Part shown: positions 17,760 to 27,394 of the stretch, in pieces
Layout: each line of letters opens with the position of its first letter
How positions within the stretch are numbered: position 1 is the first letter of the stretch
Origin: Solirhodobacter olei
Lineage (GTDB): Bacteria > Pseudomonadota > Alphaproteobacteria > Rhodobacterales > Rhodobacteraceae
DNA length: 64,000 bases
Reading direction: 5' to 3'
Assembly: GCF_004010155.1 (NCBI RefSeq)
Contig: NZ_RRYH01000002.1
Coordinates: 310,001 to 374,000, forward strand
Notes under the pieces: model-generated
What the model saw: only the letters and a program-made list of their open reading frames with translations
Databases searched by the model: none
Told to the model about the DNA's origin: nothing
Program-made: the position numbers and the translations under genes

Positions 17760-19190
17760 ATGTCCCCGTCCGATGTTCCGGGCTCGCGAGGCGATGCACA
17801 GGTCGTCACCCGCTTCGCCCCCTCGCCGACCGGCTATCTCCATATCGGCGGCGCCCGCACCGCGCTTTTCAACTGGCTCTACGCCCGCGGCCGCGGCGGC
17901 AAGTTCCTGCTGCGCATCGAGGACACCGACCGCGCCCGCTCCACCCCCGAGGCGACCGAGGCGATCCTGAAGGGCCTCGCCTGGTTCGGCATCGACTGGG
18001 ACGGCGAGCCGATCAGCCAGTTCGCCCGCAAGGACCGGCACGCCGAGGTCGCGCATCAGATGCTTGCGCGAGGATCGGCCTACAAGTGCTTCTCCACGCA
18101 GGAAGAAATCGAGGAGTTCCGAGCGACCGCCAAGGCCGCCGGCCACTCCACTCTGTTCCACAGCCCCTGGCGCGACGCCGATCCAGCGACTCACCCCGAC
18201 GCGCCCTACGTGATCCGCGTGAAGGCCCCGCGCGAAGGCGCGACGGTGATCGAGGACGCGGTGCAGGGCACGGTGACCTTCCGCAATGACCAGCTCGACG
18301 ACATGATCTGTTTACGCTCGGACGGTACACCGACCTACATGCTCGCCGTTGTCGTCGATGACCATGACATGGGCGTTACCCAGGTGATCCGGGGCGATGA
18401 CCACCTCAACAACGCCGCCCGGCAGACGATGGTCTACCGCGCGATGGGCTGGGACGTGCCCGGCTGGGCGCATATCCCGCTGATCCACGGGCCGGACGGC
18501 AAGAAGCTCTCCAAGCGCCACGGCGCGCTGGGGCTGGAGGAATACCAGGCGCTCGGCTATCCGGCCGCGGGCATGCGCAACTACCTTGCCCGGCTCGGCT
18601 GGTCGCATGGCGACGACGAGTATTTCACCGACGCCCAGGCGCGCGAGTGGTTCGACCTGTCCGCCATCACCCGCGCGCCCGCGCGGCTCGACTTCAAGAA
18701 GCTGGAGAACATCTGCGGCCGTCACATCGCCGCGGCGGAGGATGCCGCGCTGCTGCATGAACTCGAAGCTTACCTTGCGGCATCCGGCCAGCCGGCGCTG
18801 TCGGCAACACAAAGTGAAGGCCTGGCGCGGGCGATGTACTGCCTCAAGGATCGCGCGAAGACATTCCCGCAAATAATTGAAAAAGCACATTTCGTTTTGG
18901 CAAGCCGGCCGCTGGTTCCGGATGCCGCGGCGGAGAAGGCGCTGGACGCTGTATCCCGTGGTATACTGTCAGAATTGACGCCGCAGTTGCGAAGTGCTAG
19001 CTGGAACCGCGAGACGTTGGAGGGGATTGTCGCCGCTCTGGCCGAGGCGCAGGGGATGGGCCTCGGAAAGATTGCGGGTCCCCTTCGCGCCGCCCTTGCC
19101 GGGCGAACGGTTACGCCTAGCATATTCGACATGATGCTCGTGCTGGGGCGCGAGGAGACGGTCGCGCGGCTGATTGATGCCGCGGCCTAG
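17760..19190 (+). CDS. gltX: Glutamate--tRNA ligase
   Basis: A 476-residue class I aminoacyl-tRNA synthetase that charges tRNA(Glu), and in many alphaproteobacteria also tRNA(Gln) ahead of amidation. The HIGH-type motif [14 protein letters not shown] starts at residue 21 and the KMSKS-type motif KKLSKRHG lies near residues 249-256. The ATG at 17760 is preceded by GAAAGG; an in-frame ATG at 17736 lacks a good site. Much longer in-frame extensions run antisense through comEC and were rejected. It is divergent from comEC and lies upstream of gltA. Confidence 0.95.
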   Translation: MSPSDVPGSRGDAQVVTRFAPSPTGYLHIGGARTALFNWLYARGRGGKFLLRIEDTDRARSTPEATEAILKGLAWFGIDWDGEPISQFARKDRHAEVAHQMLARGSAYKCFSTQEEIEEFRATAKAAGHSTLFHSPWRDADPATHPDAPYVIRVKAPREGATVIEDAVQGTVTFRNDQLDDMICLRSDGTPTYMLAVVVDDHDMGVTQVIRGDDHLNNAARQTMVYRAMGWDVPGWAHIPLIHGPDGKKLSKRHGALGLEEYQALGYPAAGMRNYLARLGWSHGDDEYFTDAQAREWFDLSAITRAPARLDFKKLENICGRHIAAAEDAALLHELEAYLAASGQPALSATQSEGLARAMYCLKDRAKTFPQIIEKAHFVLASRPLVPDAAAEKALDAVSRGILSELTPQLRSASWNRETLEGIVAALAEAQGMGLGKIAGPLRAALAGRTVTPSIFDMMLVLGREETVARLIDAAA

Positions 19191-19264
19191 ACCGCCCGTC
19201 GCACCCGTCTGGGACACCCGCGCCGCGCGCTCTCGCGCCCGGCGTTCATTGAAAGGGATGAGGG

Positions 19265-20578
19265 ATGCCTGAAGCCAAGAAGTCGCCGGTCGCCAAGTCG
19301 ACTGCCACGCTGACCTTCGACAACAAGTCGGTCGAGCTGCCGATCTATTCGCCGAGCGCGGGCCCGGATGTCATCGACATCCGCAAGCTCTATGCCCAGG
19401 GCGACGTCTTCACCTACGATCCGGGCTTCACCTCCACCGCCTCCTGCGAGTCGACGATCACCTTCATCGACGGCGACAAGGGCGAGCTGCTCTACCGCGG
19501 CTACCCGATCGACCAGCTGGCCGAGCAGAGCTCCTATATCGAGGTCTGCTACCTGCTTCTTTACGGCGAACTGCCGAGCGCCAAGCAGATGTCGGAATTC
19601 CGCCAGCGGGTGACGCGGCACACGATGGTGCACGAGCAGATGCACTACTTCTTCCGCGGCTTCCGCCGCGACGCGCATCCGATGGCCACCATGGTCGGCG
19701 TGGTCGGCGCGATGTCGGCCTTCTACCACGACAGCCTCGACATCACCGACGAATGGCAGCGCGAGGTGGCCGCGATCCGCATGATCGCGAAGATGCCGAC
19801 GATCGCGGCGATGGCCTACAAGTACGCCATCGGCCAGCCGTTCGTCTATCCGCGCAACGACCTCGACTACGCGGCGAACTTCCTGCACATGTGCTTCTCG
19901 GTCCCGGCGGAACCCTATGAGGTGAACCCGATCCTGTCGAAGGCGATGGATCGGATCTTCACGCTGCACGCCGATCACGAGCAGAACGCCTCCACATCGA
20001 CCGTCCGGCTCGCCGGCTCCTCGGGGGCGAACCCGTTCGCCTGCATCGCGGCCGGCATCGCCTGCCTCTGGGGCCCGGCCCATGGCGGCGCCAACCAGGC
20101 CTGCCTCGAGATGCTGCGCGAGATCGGCACCGTCGACCGGATCCCCGAGTTCATCGCGCGGGCCAAGGACAAGAACGACCCGTTCCGCCTGATGGGCTTC
20201 GGCCACCGCGTCTACAAGAACTTCGACCCGCGCGCGAAGGTGATGAAGGAAAGCGCCGACGAGGTGCTGGACCTGCTCGGCATCCACGACAACGAGACGC
20301 TCAAGGTCGCCAAGGAGCTGGAGCGCATCGCGCTGGAGGACGAATATTTCGTCGAGAAGAAGCTCTACCCGAACGTGGACTTCTACTCCGGCATTATCCT
20401 GGAGGCGATGGGCTTCCCGACCTCGATGTTCACCCCGATCTTTGCGCTGTCGCGGACCGTGGGATGGATCTCGCAGTGGAAGGAGATGATTGCGGACGAG
20501 GCCCAGAAGATCGGCCGCCCGCGCCAGCTCTACGTCGGCGCGACCAAGCGCGACTACGTCAATATCTCCAAGCGCTGA
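19265..20578 (+). CDS. gltA: Citrate synthase (type II)
   Basis: A 437-residue TCA-cycle enzyme that condenses acetyl-CoA with oxaloacetate. The catalytic triad is visible as His273 (PAHGGAN), His314 (GFGHRVYKN) and Asp372 (NVDFYSG). The N-terminal beta-rich extension with [15 protein letters not shown] is typical of hexameric, NADH-sensitive type II enzymes. A clear terminator follows at 20600, so it ends a transcription unit. The start has a GGATGAGGG region just upstream. Confidence 0.97.
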   Translation: MPEAKKSPVAKSTATLTFDNKSVELPIYSPSAGPDVIDIRKLYAQGDVFTYDPGFTSTASCESTITFIDGDKGELLYRGYPIDQLAEQSSYIEVCYLLLYGELPSAKQMSEFRQRVTRHTMVHEQMHYFFRGFRRDAHPMATMVGVVGAMSAFYHDSLDITDEWQREVAAIRMIAKMPTIAAMAYKYAIGQPFVYPRNDLDYAANFLHMCFSVPAEPYEVNPILSKAMDRIFTLHADHEQNASTSTVRLAGSSGANPFACIAAGIACLWGPAHGGANQACLEMLREIGTVDRIPEFIARAKDKNDPFRLMGFGHRVYKNFDPRAKVMKESADEVLDLLGIHDNETLKVAKELERIALEDEYFVEKKLYPNVDFYSGIILEAMGFPTSMFTPIFALSRTVGWISQWKEMIADEAQKIGRPRQLYVGATKRDYVNISKR

Positions 20579-20599
20579 GGCGCCTTGGGCCAGATGAGA

Positions 20600-20632
20600 G
20601 CGGCCGCCCCCCGGGGCGGCCGTTTTCGTTTC
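20600..20632 (+). terminator. Rho-independent terminator of gltA
   Basis: A nine-base GC stem (GGCCGCCCC with GGGGCGGCC) and a two-base loop are followed by GTTTTCGTTT, 22 bases after the gltA stop. Confidence 0.85.
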
Positions 20633-20685
20633 GAGGGGGATAGCCAAGGCAGAGGGCCGGGCTGCGCCCCATCCGATCCGATCCC

Positions 20686-20710
20686 GTAGGGTGCGCAGTC
20701 ATCGCGCACC
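20686..20710. repeat. 25-bp dispersed palindrome, copy 1
   Basis: GTAGGGTGCGCAGTCATCGCGCACC: GGTGCGC pairs with GCGCACC around a short central spacer. Close copies lie at 24983-25008 and 61700-61724, always in intergenic DNA. Confidence 0.7.
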
Positions 20711-20725
20711 ACGCCCACGCCGCGC

Positions 20726-21010
20726 CTACTGCCCGACCCGCGCCGCCCGTCCGCCGCGCCGCTTCGGCGGCGCCGCCGCGACCAGCCCTTCGGTCAGAAC
20801 CTTGGTCATCGGATGATCGGGCGCGCGGCTGCCGTAATCGGCCAACACGGCCCGGATCGCGTCCCTCGCGTCCTGCCCCGCCGGCAGGCTCAGCGCCCAG
20901 TCGAAGAAGATCGAGCGGCATTCCGGCTCGCTGATCCCCTCGATCACATAGCTTTCCCGCATCAGCCCCTTGCGGTCCACCTCTTCAGCCTTCACGGCCC
21001 GCCTCCCCAT
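20726..21010 (-). CDS. Small conserved protein of unknown function downstream of glnE
   Basis: A 94-residue soluble, charged protein. It has no signal peptide or membrane segment, and its C-terminus is basic (PPKRRGGRAARVG). A conserved-looking core is MRESYVIEGISEPECRSIFFDWALSLP. It overlaps the last 26 bases of glnE, which places it in the same transcript. A longer frame continues upstream antisense-like through glnE coding in another frame and was rejected. I do not recognise the family. Confidence 0.7.
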   Translation of the reverse strand: MGRRAVKAEEVDRKGLMRESYVIEGISEPECRSIFFDWALSLPAGQDARDAIRAVLADYGSRAPDHPMTKVLTEGLVAAAPPKRRGGRAARVGQ

Positions 21011-23786
21011 CGCGCGTTCCTTCCGTTCCAAGCGCGGCATCGACCACGCGCGCCGCGGCCGCGCATAGCGCCGCCAGCCGCGCGGCCAGCGCCGCCACAT
21101 CCGGCTGGTCGGTCTCGCGCAGGAGCATCGCCCGCGCGCCTTCGCCCAGGCCCGCCACATCCCGCGTGCCCAGAAGCTTGGTAGCACATCGCAGCCGCCA
21201 GCAGAGCCGATAAGCGGCCAAAAGCGCCGCTTCGGCGTCATCGGAGAGCCGGCCGGCCTTCGCCCCCGCGCGCAGCTGCGCCTCCACCCCGCGCGCGGGA
21301 GAGGCCGCCTGCAGCGCCGCCATCTGGGCCAGAAGCTCGATATCCATCAGCCGCCCCGGGCCGCGCTTCACGTCCCAGGCCTCCGGCGCGCCATGGGCCG
21401 CGGCCAGCCGCGCGCGCATGTCGGCCACGTCGGCCCGCACCCCGTCCCCGCCGCTCTTCTCGGCCAGAAGCGCGCGGCGGAAGGCCTCCACCTCGTCGCC
21501 CAGCTCCGGGTTGCCGGCCAGCGGCCGCGCCCGGGTCAGCGCAAGATGCTCCCAGGTCCAGGCCTCGCTGCGCTGGTAGTCGCGAAACGCGGCAAGCGAG
21601 GTCGCGACAGGCCCCTGCCGGCCCGAGGGGCGCAGCCGCATGTCGACCTCGTAGAGCCGCCCCTGCGCCATCTGCGCGGTCAGCGCCGTCACCAGTGCCT
21701 GGGTCAGGCGCGCATAATAGGCCCGTGCGGCAAGCGGGCGGCGGCCGTCCGAGGCCTCCACCCCCGCCGGGTCGTAGATCACGATCAGGTCCAGGTCGCT
21801 GTCCGAATGCAGCCGACCCGCGCCAAGGGATCCCATCCCCAGCACGACAGCCCCCCGCCCGGGCGGCGCGCCGTGCTTGGCGGCGAACTCGGCCACGCAG
21901 GGCTCCCAGAGCGCGCCGACGACCGCCGCGGCCAGGTCGGCATATTGCCCGCCCGCCTCGAACCCCTCGATCAGGCCGCGCAGGTGATGCACCCCGATGC
22001 GGAAATGCCATTCCTTCGCCCGCGCCCGCGCGACGTCCAGCTTGCGCTCGTAATCGTCGTAGCGGGCCAGCTCCGCCGAAAGCTCCGCCTGCAGCGCCGC
22101 CCGCCCTGGCCAGGGCGCGAAGAACCCGCCCCCGATCACCCCGTCCAGCACGCCCGCGTTGCGCGAAAGATAGACCGCAAGCGCCGGCGCGGTGGCGCAG
22201 ATATCGACGATTAGGTCGATCAGCTGCGGGTTGGCCTCGAAGAGCGAGAACAGCTGCACCCCCGCCGGCAGACCCGCAAGGAATCCGTCGAAGGCCCTGA
22301 GCGCCGCCTCCGGGTCCGCCGCCCGCATCAGCCGCTTCAGCATCGCCGGGCGCAGCCGGTCGAAGATCTCCACCGCCCGGGTCGAGCGCAGCGCCGGCAG
22401 GCCCTGCCAGCCGCGCACGATGCGCTCCGCCGCCTCGCTCAGCTCCGGCAGGGCCTCGCTTTCGGAGGGGGCGAAGAAATCCTCGGTCAGCGCCGCGACG
22501 CGTTCCAGCCGCGCCTTGAGCCCGATGCGAAACGCCCGCGTGTCGGGCGCACCGCAGAACCGCGCCAGCCGGTCGAAGCCCTCCGCAGCCATCGGCAGCG
22601 CATGGGTCTGCGCGTCCTGCACCATCTGCAGGCGATGCTCCACCTCCCGGTGCGCGCAGTAAAGCGCGGTCAGCTCGCCCGCCTCCTCCGCCCCGACCCA
22701 GCCCTTCCCGGCCAGCCGCGCCAGCCCCTCCACCGTGCCGCGCACCCGCAGCTCCGGATCGCGCCCGCCCGCGATCAGCTGCCGGGTCTGCGTGAAGAAC
22801 TCGATTTCCCGGATGCCGCCGGGGCCGAGCTTCATGTCATGCCCCTCGAGCGTGATCGGCCCGTGAAGCCCCTTGTGCGAGCGGATCCTCAGCCGCATGT
22901 CATGCGCGTCCCGGATGGCCGCGAAGTCGAGATGCCGGCGCCAGACGAAGGGCGTCAGCGTGGCGAGGAACCGCTCCCCCGCCGCGATATCGCCGGCGCA
23001 GGCCCGCGCCTTGATATAGGCCGCGCGTTCCCAGGTCCGCCCCTCGCCCTCGTAGTAAAGCTCGGCCGCGCCCATCGACAGGCACACCGGCGTGGCCGAG
23101 GCGTCGGGGCGCAGCCGGAGGTCCGTGCGGAACACGTAGCCCTCCGCCGTCAGGTCGGACAGCAGCGCCATCAGCTTGCGCGTGACCCGGATGAAGGCCG
23201 CCCGCGCCTCCAGCGCCGCGCCCTCGTAACGGGTCTCGTCGAAAAGGCAGACAAGGTCGATGTCGGAGGAATAATTGAGCTCGAACGCCCCCATCTTGCC
23301 CATGGCAAGCGCCACCATCCCGCCCGCCGTCGCGGCATCCCCGGGCGCCGCGCCGGGCAGCTTGCCGCGGCGGATCTCCTCGGCCACCAGCCGCTTCATG
23401 CCCAGGTCCACGGCCCGGTCCGCAAGCCGCGTGAGGGCCGTGGTGACTTCGGCCAGTGCCCAGACCCCGCCCAGATCGGCGAGCCCCGCGAGAAGCGCCA
23501 CCCGCCGCTTCGCCTGCCGCAGCGCCGGGCCGAGCTGGTCGAGCTCCAGCCCCTCCAGCCCGCCCAGCACGGCGTCGATCCCCGCCTCCGGCGCGCCGGA
23601 AAGCGCGTCGCGCAGCCAGTCCGCCTCCCGCGCCATCAGGCCCTTGAGATAGGGCGAACAGCCCGCGGTCCCGGCCAGCAGGCCGCGCAGCTCGGGCGCG
23701 AGATCGGCAAACTCCGCCGCCACCTCGGCGCCGGCATCGGCGTCGAAGGCGATCGGCGCGCGGGTCAGTCGGGCGGCGAAGCTCAT
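20985..23786 (-). CDS. glnE: Bifunctional glutamine synthetase adenylyltransferase / adenylyl-removing enzyme
   Basis: A 933-residue protein with two nucleotidyltransferase domains. The first has the metal site NYSSDIDLV near residue 172 and the second HSDSDLDLIVIYD near residue 662. The N-terminal one removes AMP from glutamine synthetase and the C-terminal one adds it, tuning ammonium assimilation in response to PII. Length and domain order are normal. The start is set by the ATG of MSFAARL; longer frames extend across the upstream gene boundary. Confidence 0.95.
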   Translation of the reverse strand: MSFAARLTRAPIAFDADAGAEVAAEFADLAPELRGLLAGTAGCSPYLKGLMAREADWLRDALSGAPEAGIDAVLGGLEGLELDQLGPALRQAKRRVALLAGLADLGGVWALAEVTTALTRLADRAVDLGMKRLVAEEIRRGKLPGAAPGDAATAGGMVALAMGKMGAFELNYSSDIDLVCLFDETRYEGAALEARAAFIRVTRKLMALLSDLTAEGYVFRTDLRLRPDASATPVCLSMGAAELYYEGEGRTWERAAYIKARACAGDIAAGERFLATLTPFVWRRHLDFAAIRDAHDMRLRIRSHKGLHGPITLEGHDMKLGPGGIREIEFFTQTRQLIAGGRDPELRVRGTVEGLARLAGKGWVGAEEAGELTALYCAHREVEHRLQMVQDAQTHALPMAAEGFDRLARFCGAPDTRAFRIGLKARLERVAALTEDFFAPSESEALPELSEAAERIVRGWQGLPALRSTRAVEIFDRLRPAMLKRLMRAADPEAALRAFDGFLAGLPAGVQLFSLFEANPQLIDLIVDICATAPALAVYLSRNAGVLDGVIGGGFFAPWPGRAALQAELSAELARYDDYERKLDVARARAKEWHFRIGVHHLRGLIEGFEAGGQYADLAAAVVGALWEPCVAEFAAKHGAPPGRGAVVLGMGSLGAGRLHSDSDLDLIVIYDPAGVEASDGRRPLAARAYYARLTQALVTALTAQMAQGRLYEVDMRLRPSGRQGPVATSLAAFRDYQRSEAWTWEHLALTRARPLAGNPELGDEVEAFRRALLAEKSGGDGVRADVADMRARLAAAHGAPEAWDVKRGPGRLMDIELLAQMAALQAASPARGVEAQLRAGAKAGRLSDDAEAALLAAYRLCWRLRCATKLLGTRDVAGLGEGARAMLLRETDQPDVAALAARLAALCAAAARVVDAALGTEGTRDGEAGREG

Positions 23787-23854
23787 GGCGCGAAGATGCG
23801 GCGCGGCTTGGGCCCGGTCAATGGGAAGCGGGAGCCGCCGCCGTCGGGACGTCA

Positions 23855-24229
23855 TCAGACGGGCGCCACCCCATCCGCCGCCGTGTCCTGGCTGAAGACG
23901 TTTCGCCAGCCATCCAACCCTTCGCGCCAGACGGAAGCCACGTACATCGCCTCCCATTCCGACCTGGCGACGCGAAGAAACTCGGCCCGGTAGGCAAGAA
24001 GCACGACCCCGGGGCCGAGATCGAGAAGCCGCGCCTCCGACAGGCGATAACCGGCGACCGTCGGCCCGTCCGAGAGCTGGCCCGAGTGCTCCGCCCTGTC
24101 GGCAAAGCCGGTGGCATAGAGCCCGACGAACCCCTCCTCCAGCAGCGCCTCATCCACCGCCGCATCGCCCGTCACCAGCGCCTGCCAGACCGCGCGTTCT
24201 AGTGCGAGGATATCTTCGATCATAACCAT
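23855..24229 (-). CDS. DUF4440 / NTF2-like small protein
   Basis: A 124-residue soluble protein with the cone-shaped NTF2-like pattern of DUF4440 domains: helix (IEDILALERAVWQALVTGD), then a pocket-forming stretch, then strands ending SVWREGLDGWRNVFSQDT. Such domains often bind small hydrophobic ligands, but the ligand is unknown. ATGs at 24229 and 24223 are both possible. It is divergent from ybaK with only about 90 bases between them. Confidence 0.75.
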   Translation of the reverse strand: MVMIEDILALERAVWQALVTGDAAVDEALLEEGFVGLYATGFADRAEHSGQLSDGPTVAGYRLSEARLLDLGPGVVLLAYRAEFLRVARSEWEAMYVASVWREGLDGWRNVFSQDTAADGVAPV

Positions 24230-24321
24230 GACCCGACCATGCCAGCGCCCGCGATCCTGTCAACGGGGGGTTGAGGCCGCCCGCCCGAGGCGACATGGTG
24301 GCGCGAACCAGGGAGGGGCGG

Positions 24322-24792
24322 ATGAGCAAGAGCCTGAAACGCGTGAAGGCGGCGCTGGAGGCCGCGGGCGTCACGACCGAGATCGTCGCCGCCGAGGAGG
24401 ACACCCGCACCGCCGCCCAGGCGGCCTCCGTCGCGGGCTGCGCGCTCGATCAGATCGTGAAGTCGATCATCTTCCGCGGCGAGACCTCGGGCCATGTCCG
24501 GCTGTTCCTGACCGCCGGCGGCAACCAGGTGAGCGCCGAGAAAGCCTCCGCCCTCGCCGGGGAGCCTCTGGGCCGCGCCGATGCCGACCTCGTGCGCGCC
24601 GAGACCGGCTTTGCCATCGGCGGCGTCTCTCCCGTCGGCCACATCGCCCCGGTGACGGCCTTCCTCGATCCGCGGCTGATGGAGTTCGCGACGGTCTGGG
24701 CCGCCGCCGGCACCCCGCGCCACATCTTCTCGATCCCGCCCGGAGAGCTGCACCGCATCACCGGCGCCGAGATCGCGGATTTCACGGTCTGA
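24322..24792 (+). CDS. ybaK: YbaK/EbsC-type aminoacyl-tRNA deacylase
   Basis: A 156-residue editing-domain protein. The family landmarks are the Lys in IVKSIIF and the glycine-rich GGVSPVGH loop. Free-standing YbaK/ProX proteins hydrolyse mischarged Cys- or Ala-tRNA(Pro). A strong GGGAGGGG site precedes the ATG at 24322, which decides the start against a longer frame from 24271. Which mischarged species it edits cannot be told. Confidence 0.88.
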   Translation: MSKSLKRVKAALEAAGVTTEIVAAEEDTRTAAQAASVAGCALDQIVKSIIFRGETSGHVRLFLTAGGNQVSAEKASALAGEPLGRADADLVRAETGFAIGGVSPVGHIAPVTAFLDPRLMEFATVWAAAGTPRHIFSIPPGELHRITGAEIADFTV

Positions 24793-24808
24793 ATCACCCC
24801 CGCCCCTT

Positions 24809-24979
24809 GGCCCGAAACAGCGTCGCGCAGCGACGCCGGGCCAGCGCCCGTCCGCCCCCAAGGGCGGGCGCTTCTGGTGAGTATGCCGCCCCGGCAAACC
24901 GAAGGGGTACGTTACGCCATAAACGGACAGAGCTCAGTCGGCGTCGGCGCCCACCCGCGGACGCACACCGGCCCTCCTC
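24809..24979 (+). repeat. Dispersed palindromic element, copy A
   Basis: About 170 bases fill most of the ybaK-decarboxylase gap (24793-25120). The order is GGCCCGAAACAGCG, a short hairpin arm (GCGTCGC...GCGACGC), CCGGGCCAGCGCCCGTCCGC, CAAGGGCGGGCGCT, a GCCATAAACGGACAG core and CGGCCCTCCTCC. The two ends are inverted relatives of each other. Confidence 0.85.
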
Positions 24980-24982
24980 CGC

Positions 24983-25008
24983 GTAGGATGCGCATTCATT
25001 GCGCATCC
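24983..25008. repeat. 25-bp dispersed palindrome, copy 2
   Basis: GTAGGATGCGCATTCATTG followed by CGCATCC. GGATGCGCA and TGCGCATCC are inverted repeats around TTCAT. It directly abuts the end of the larger element copy A. The left and right arms carry compensating changes relative to the other copies (GGATGCG/CGCATCC against GGTGCGC/GCGCACC), which suggests selection for pairing. Confidence 0.75.
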
Positions 25009-25120
25009 CTTGCCCACCCGCGAACGGCCCCTGCCGCTCCTCCCCATGCGCGCCCGCCCCCCGCCTTGCCCCCGGTCCCCCGCCATGGCTTTATCCGCCC
25101 GCGAAGAACAGGGGGACGGG

Positions 25121-26509
25121 ATGAACCACGACGATCTGAGGGACTGGTCGAAAAAGGCCGCGGACTGGACCCATGCCTATCACGCGGGCCTGCGCGACCG
25201 CCCCGTCCGCGCCCCGCTGAACCACGGCGCCACGGCCGCCCGGCTCCCCGATACCCCGCCCGAGGCGGCCGAGCCGATGGAGGCGATCTTCGCCGATTTC
25301 GAGCGCCTGGTGCCCGACGCCATGACCCATTGGCAGCACCCCCGCTTCTTCGCCTATTTCCCCGCGAACGCCGCCCCCGCCTCCATGCTGGCCGAGCAGC
25401 TCGCCAATTCCATGGCCGCCCAGGCCATGCTCTGGCAGACCTCCCCCGCCGCCACGGAGATGGAGGAGGTGATGGTCCGCTGGCTCGCCCGGGCCCTCGG
25501 CCTGCCGGAGGGCTTCCGCGGCACGATCCACGACACCGCCACCACGGCCACCCTCGCCGCCACCCTGACCATGCGCGAACGCGCGCTGGACTGGGCGGGG
25601 CTGACCAGGGGCCTCTCCGCCGCCCCGCGCCTCAGGATCTACGCCAGCGCCGAGACGCATTCGTCCATCGACAAGGCCGTCCGCGTCGCGGGCATCGGGC
25701 AGGAGAACCTCGTCAAGGTCCCGACCGACGCCGCCCACGCCATGGACCCCGCCGCCCTCGCCGCCCTGATCCGCGCCGACCGCGCCGCAGGCTACCTGCC
25801 GGCCGGCGTGGTGATCTGCTGCGGCGGCACCTCCATCGGCGCCTTCGACCGCGTGGCCGAGACGATCGCCGTCGCCCGGGCCGAGGACCTCTACACCCAT
25901 GTCGACGCCGCCTGGGCCGGCTCCGCCATGATCTGCCCGGAGTTCCGGCCGCTCTGGGCCGGTGTCGAGGGCGCCGATTCGGTGGTCTTCAACCCGCACA
26001 AATGGCTCGGCGCGCAGTTCGACTGCTCGGTGCAGTTCCTCGCCGACCCGGTCCCCCAGATCCGCACCCTCGGCCTGCGCCCCTCGTTCCTGGAAACCCT
26101 CGGCGCGGGCGAGGTCACCAATTTCAACGAATGGACCCTGCCGCTGGGCCGCCGCTTCCGCGCGCTGAAGCTCTGGTTCCTGATCCGGGCCTACGGGCTG
26201 GACGGCCTGCGCCAGCGCATTCGCAACCACGTCGCATGGTCGGAAGAGCTGGCCCGCGCCATCGCCGCCCGCCCGGGCTTCGAGGTCACCACCGGGCCCG
26301 CGCTCTCGCTCTTCACCTTCGCGCTGAGCGCGGGCGACGCGGCGACCGAGGCGCTCTTCACCCGCATAAACGACGACGGGCGGATCTACCTCACCCAGAC
26401 CCGGCACGAGGGCCGCTTCGTCATCCGCCTGCAGGTCGGCTCCTTCGACTGCACGCGCGAGGACGTGATGACCACGCTCGACGTGCTCGACGATCTCGCC
26501 CCGGCCTGA
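25121..26509 (+). CDS. PLP-dependent group II (aromatic-L-amino-acid type) decarboxylase
   Basis: A 462-residue PLP enzyme. The Schiff-base lysine is Lys294 in FNPHKWLG, preceded by the cofactor-binding HVDAAWAGSA block; the N-terminal MTHWQHPRFFAYFPAN is typical of the aromatic amino acid decarboxylase branch. It would release CO2 from an amino acid (aromatic, or possibly another), but the substrate cannot be fixed from sequence. The ATG at 25121 follows GGGGGACGGG; a longer in-frame start upstream would run into the repeats. No obvious pathway partner is adjacent. Confidence 0.9.
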   Translation: MNHDDLRDWSKKAADWTHAYHAGLRDRPVRAPLNHGATAARLPDTPPEAAEPMEAIFADFERLVPDAMTHWQHPRFFAYFPANAAPASMLAEQLANSMAAQAMLWQTSPAATEMEEVMVRWLARALGLPEGFRGTIHDTATTATLAATLTMRERALDWAGLTRGLSAAPRLRIYASAETHSSIDKAVRVAGIGQENLVKVPTDAAHAMDPAALAALIRADRAAGYLPAGVVICCGGTSIGAFDRVAETIAVARAEDLYTHVDAAWAGSAMICPEFRPLWAGVEGADSVVFNPHKWLGAQFDCSVQFLADPVPQIRTLGLRPSFLETLGAGEVTNFNEWTLPLGRRFRALKLWFLIRAYGLDGLRQRIRNHVAWSEELARAIAARPGFEVTTGPALSLFTFALSAGDAATEALFTRINDDGRIYLTQTRHEGRFVIRLQVGSFDCTREDVMTTLDVLDDLAPA

Positions 26510-26524
26510 CAGGCAGGCACAACG

Positions 26525-26549
26525 AAAAAGGGGCGGCCGAAGCCGCCCC
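26525..26549 (-). terminator. Rho-independent terminator of the beta-barrel gene
   Basis: On the minus strand GGGGCGGC-TTCG-GCCGCCCC is followed by five T, 24 bases after the outer-membrane protein stop. It may also slow transcripts from the convergent decarboxylase gene. Confidence 0.85.
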
Positions 26550-26572
26550 CTCCCGAACCTTCCGGACAAGGC

Positions 26573-27163
26573 TCAGAACTTGAACATCACCCGCGCCTGA
26601 AGCTGGGTGTTCTTCAGGTCGGTGCCGTTGGCCACGCCATTGCTGTACATGGTGTAATCGGCTTCGCCGCCGACCACGATATTGTGGGTCAGCTGGTAGT
26701 CGAGGCCGACGCCGATCAGCTTGCCGACGCCATGCACGTTCTGGGCATGGGTCGCGCCGAGCGCGCCGTAGACCATCGTGCGGCCCATATCGACGCCGCC
26801 CTTCAGCTTGGCATCATAGGTCTGCTTCAGCGTGCTGGCACCATAGTTCGCGTGCATCTTGCTCGCGCCGACTTCGCCGCCGAGGACGAACTTGCCGAAA
26901 TCGTAGTTGTAACCAGCGAAGAGGCTGCCGACGCCGCTCGACCCGCTCGCGCCGGGCGAACTCTTGGCCTTGTCGTAGCCGAGGCCGAGGCCCACGTAGC
27001 CGCCGGTCCAGTCATTGGTCATCACCGGCGCGGGCGTCTGCACCGGCGCCGGCGCGGTCACCGCGGGTTCCATTTTCGGGGCGGCCAGGCTGCCGGCGAA
27101 GGCCGGGATCGCGAGCGTGGCGGCCGAAGCGGTTGTCACGGCGAGGAGGGTTATCCGTTTCAT
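26573..27163 (-). CDS. Small outer-membrane beta-barrel protein
   Basis: A 196-residue secreted protein. A signal peptide (1-23, ending AFA) is followed by a short Ala/Pro-rich linker (PAPVQTPAPV) and a series of alternating strands (GGYVGLGLGYDKA, SLFAGYNYDF, FVLGGEVGA) ending in ARVMFKF. The terminal Phe is the outer-membrane C-terminal signature. It belongs to the OmpA-like/OMP_b-brl eight-strand group common in alphaproteobacteria. The role is unknown; it could be structural or adhesive. It is transcribed alone, with its own terminator. Confidence 0.85.
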   Translation of the reverse strand: MKRITLLAVTTASAATLAIPAFAGSLAAPKMEPAVTAPAPVQTPAPVMTNDWTGGYVGLGLGYDKAKSSPGASGSSGVGSLFAGYNYDFGKFVLGGEVGASKMHANYGASTLKQTYDAKLKGGVDMGRTMVYGALGATHAQNVHGVGKLIGVGLDYQLTHNIVVGGEADYTMYSNGVANGTDLKNTQLQARVMFKF

Positions 27164-27394
27164 TCCGTATCTCCAGTTTTTGCCTGCATAGGGCTTTGTG
27201 CCGGGCTGAGGATGCCCCGCTGTTCGAGGACATAGGCGCGTCTCCCACGCGGTTTAAGCCCCCAAACCCACACGAAATTTTGTGCGCTGACTTTTGCCGG
27301 AGATCGGCTGAAATTGGCCGAGATTGCGCGGAAATCGGCCCTTGCCGGCAGGCCGCCGCCGGCCCACCATCTTGATGAATTCAGGGAGGAACCC

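Noticed and set aside
24877-26583. Long plus-strand frame overlapping the decarboxylase gene
   Set aside because: It is an Arg-rich shadow frame of the real decarboxylase and contains none of its PLP motifs.
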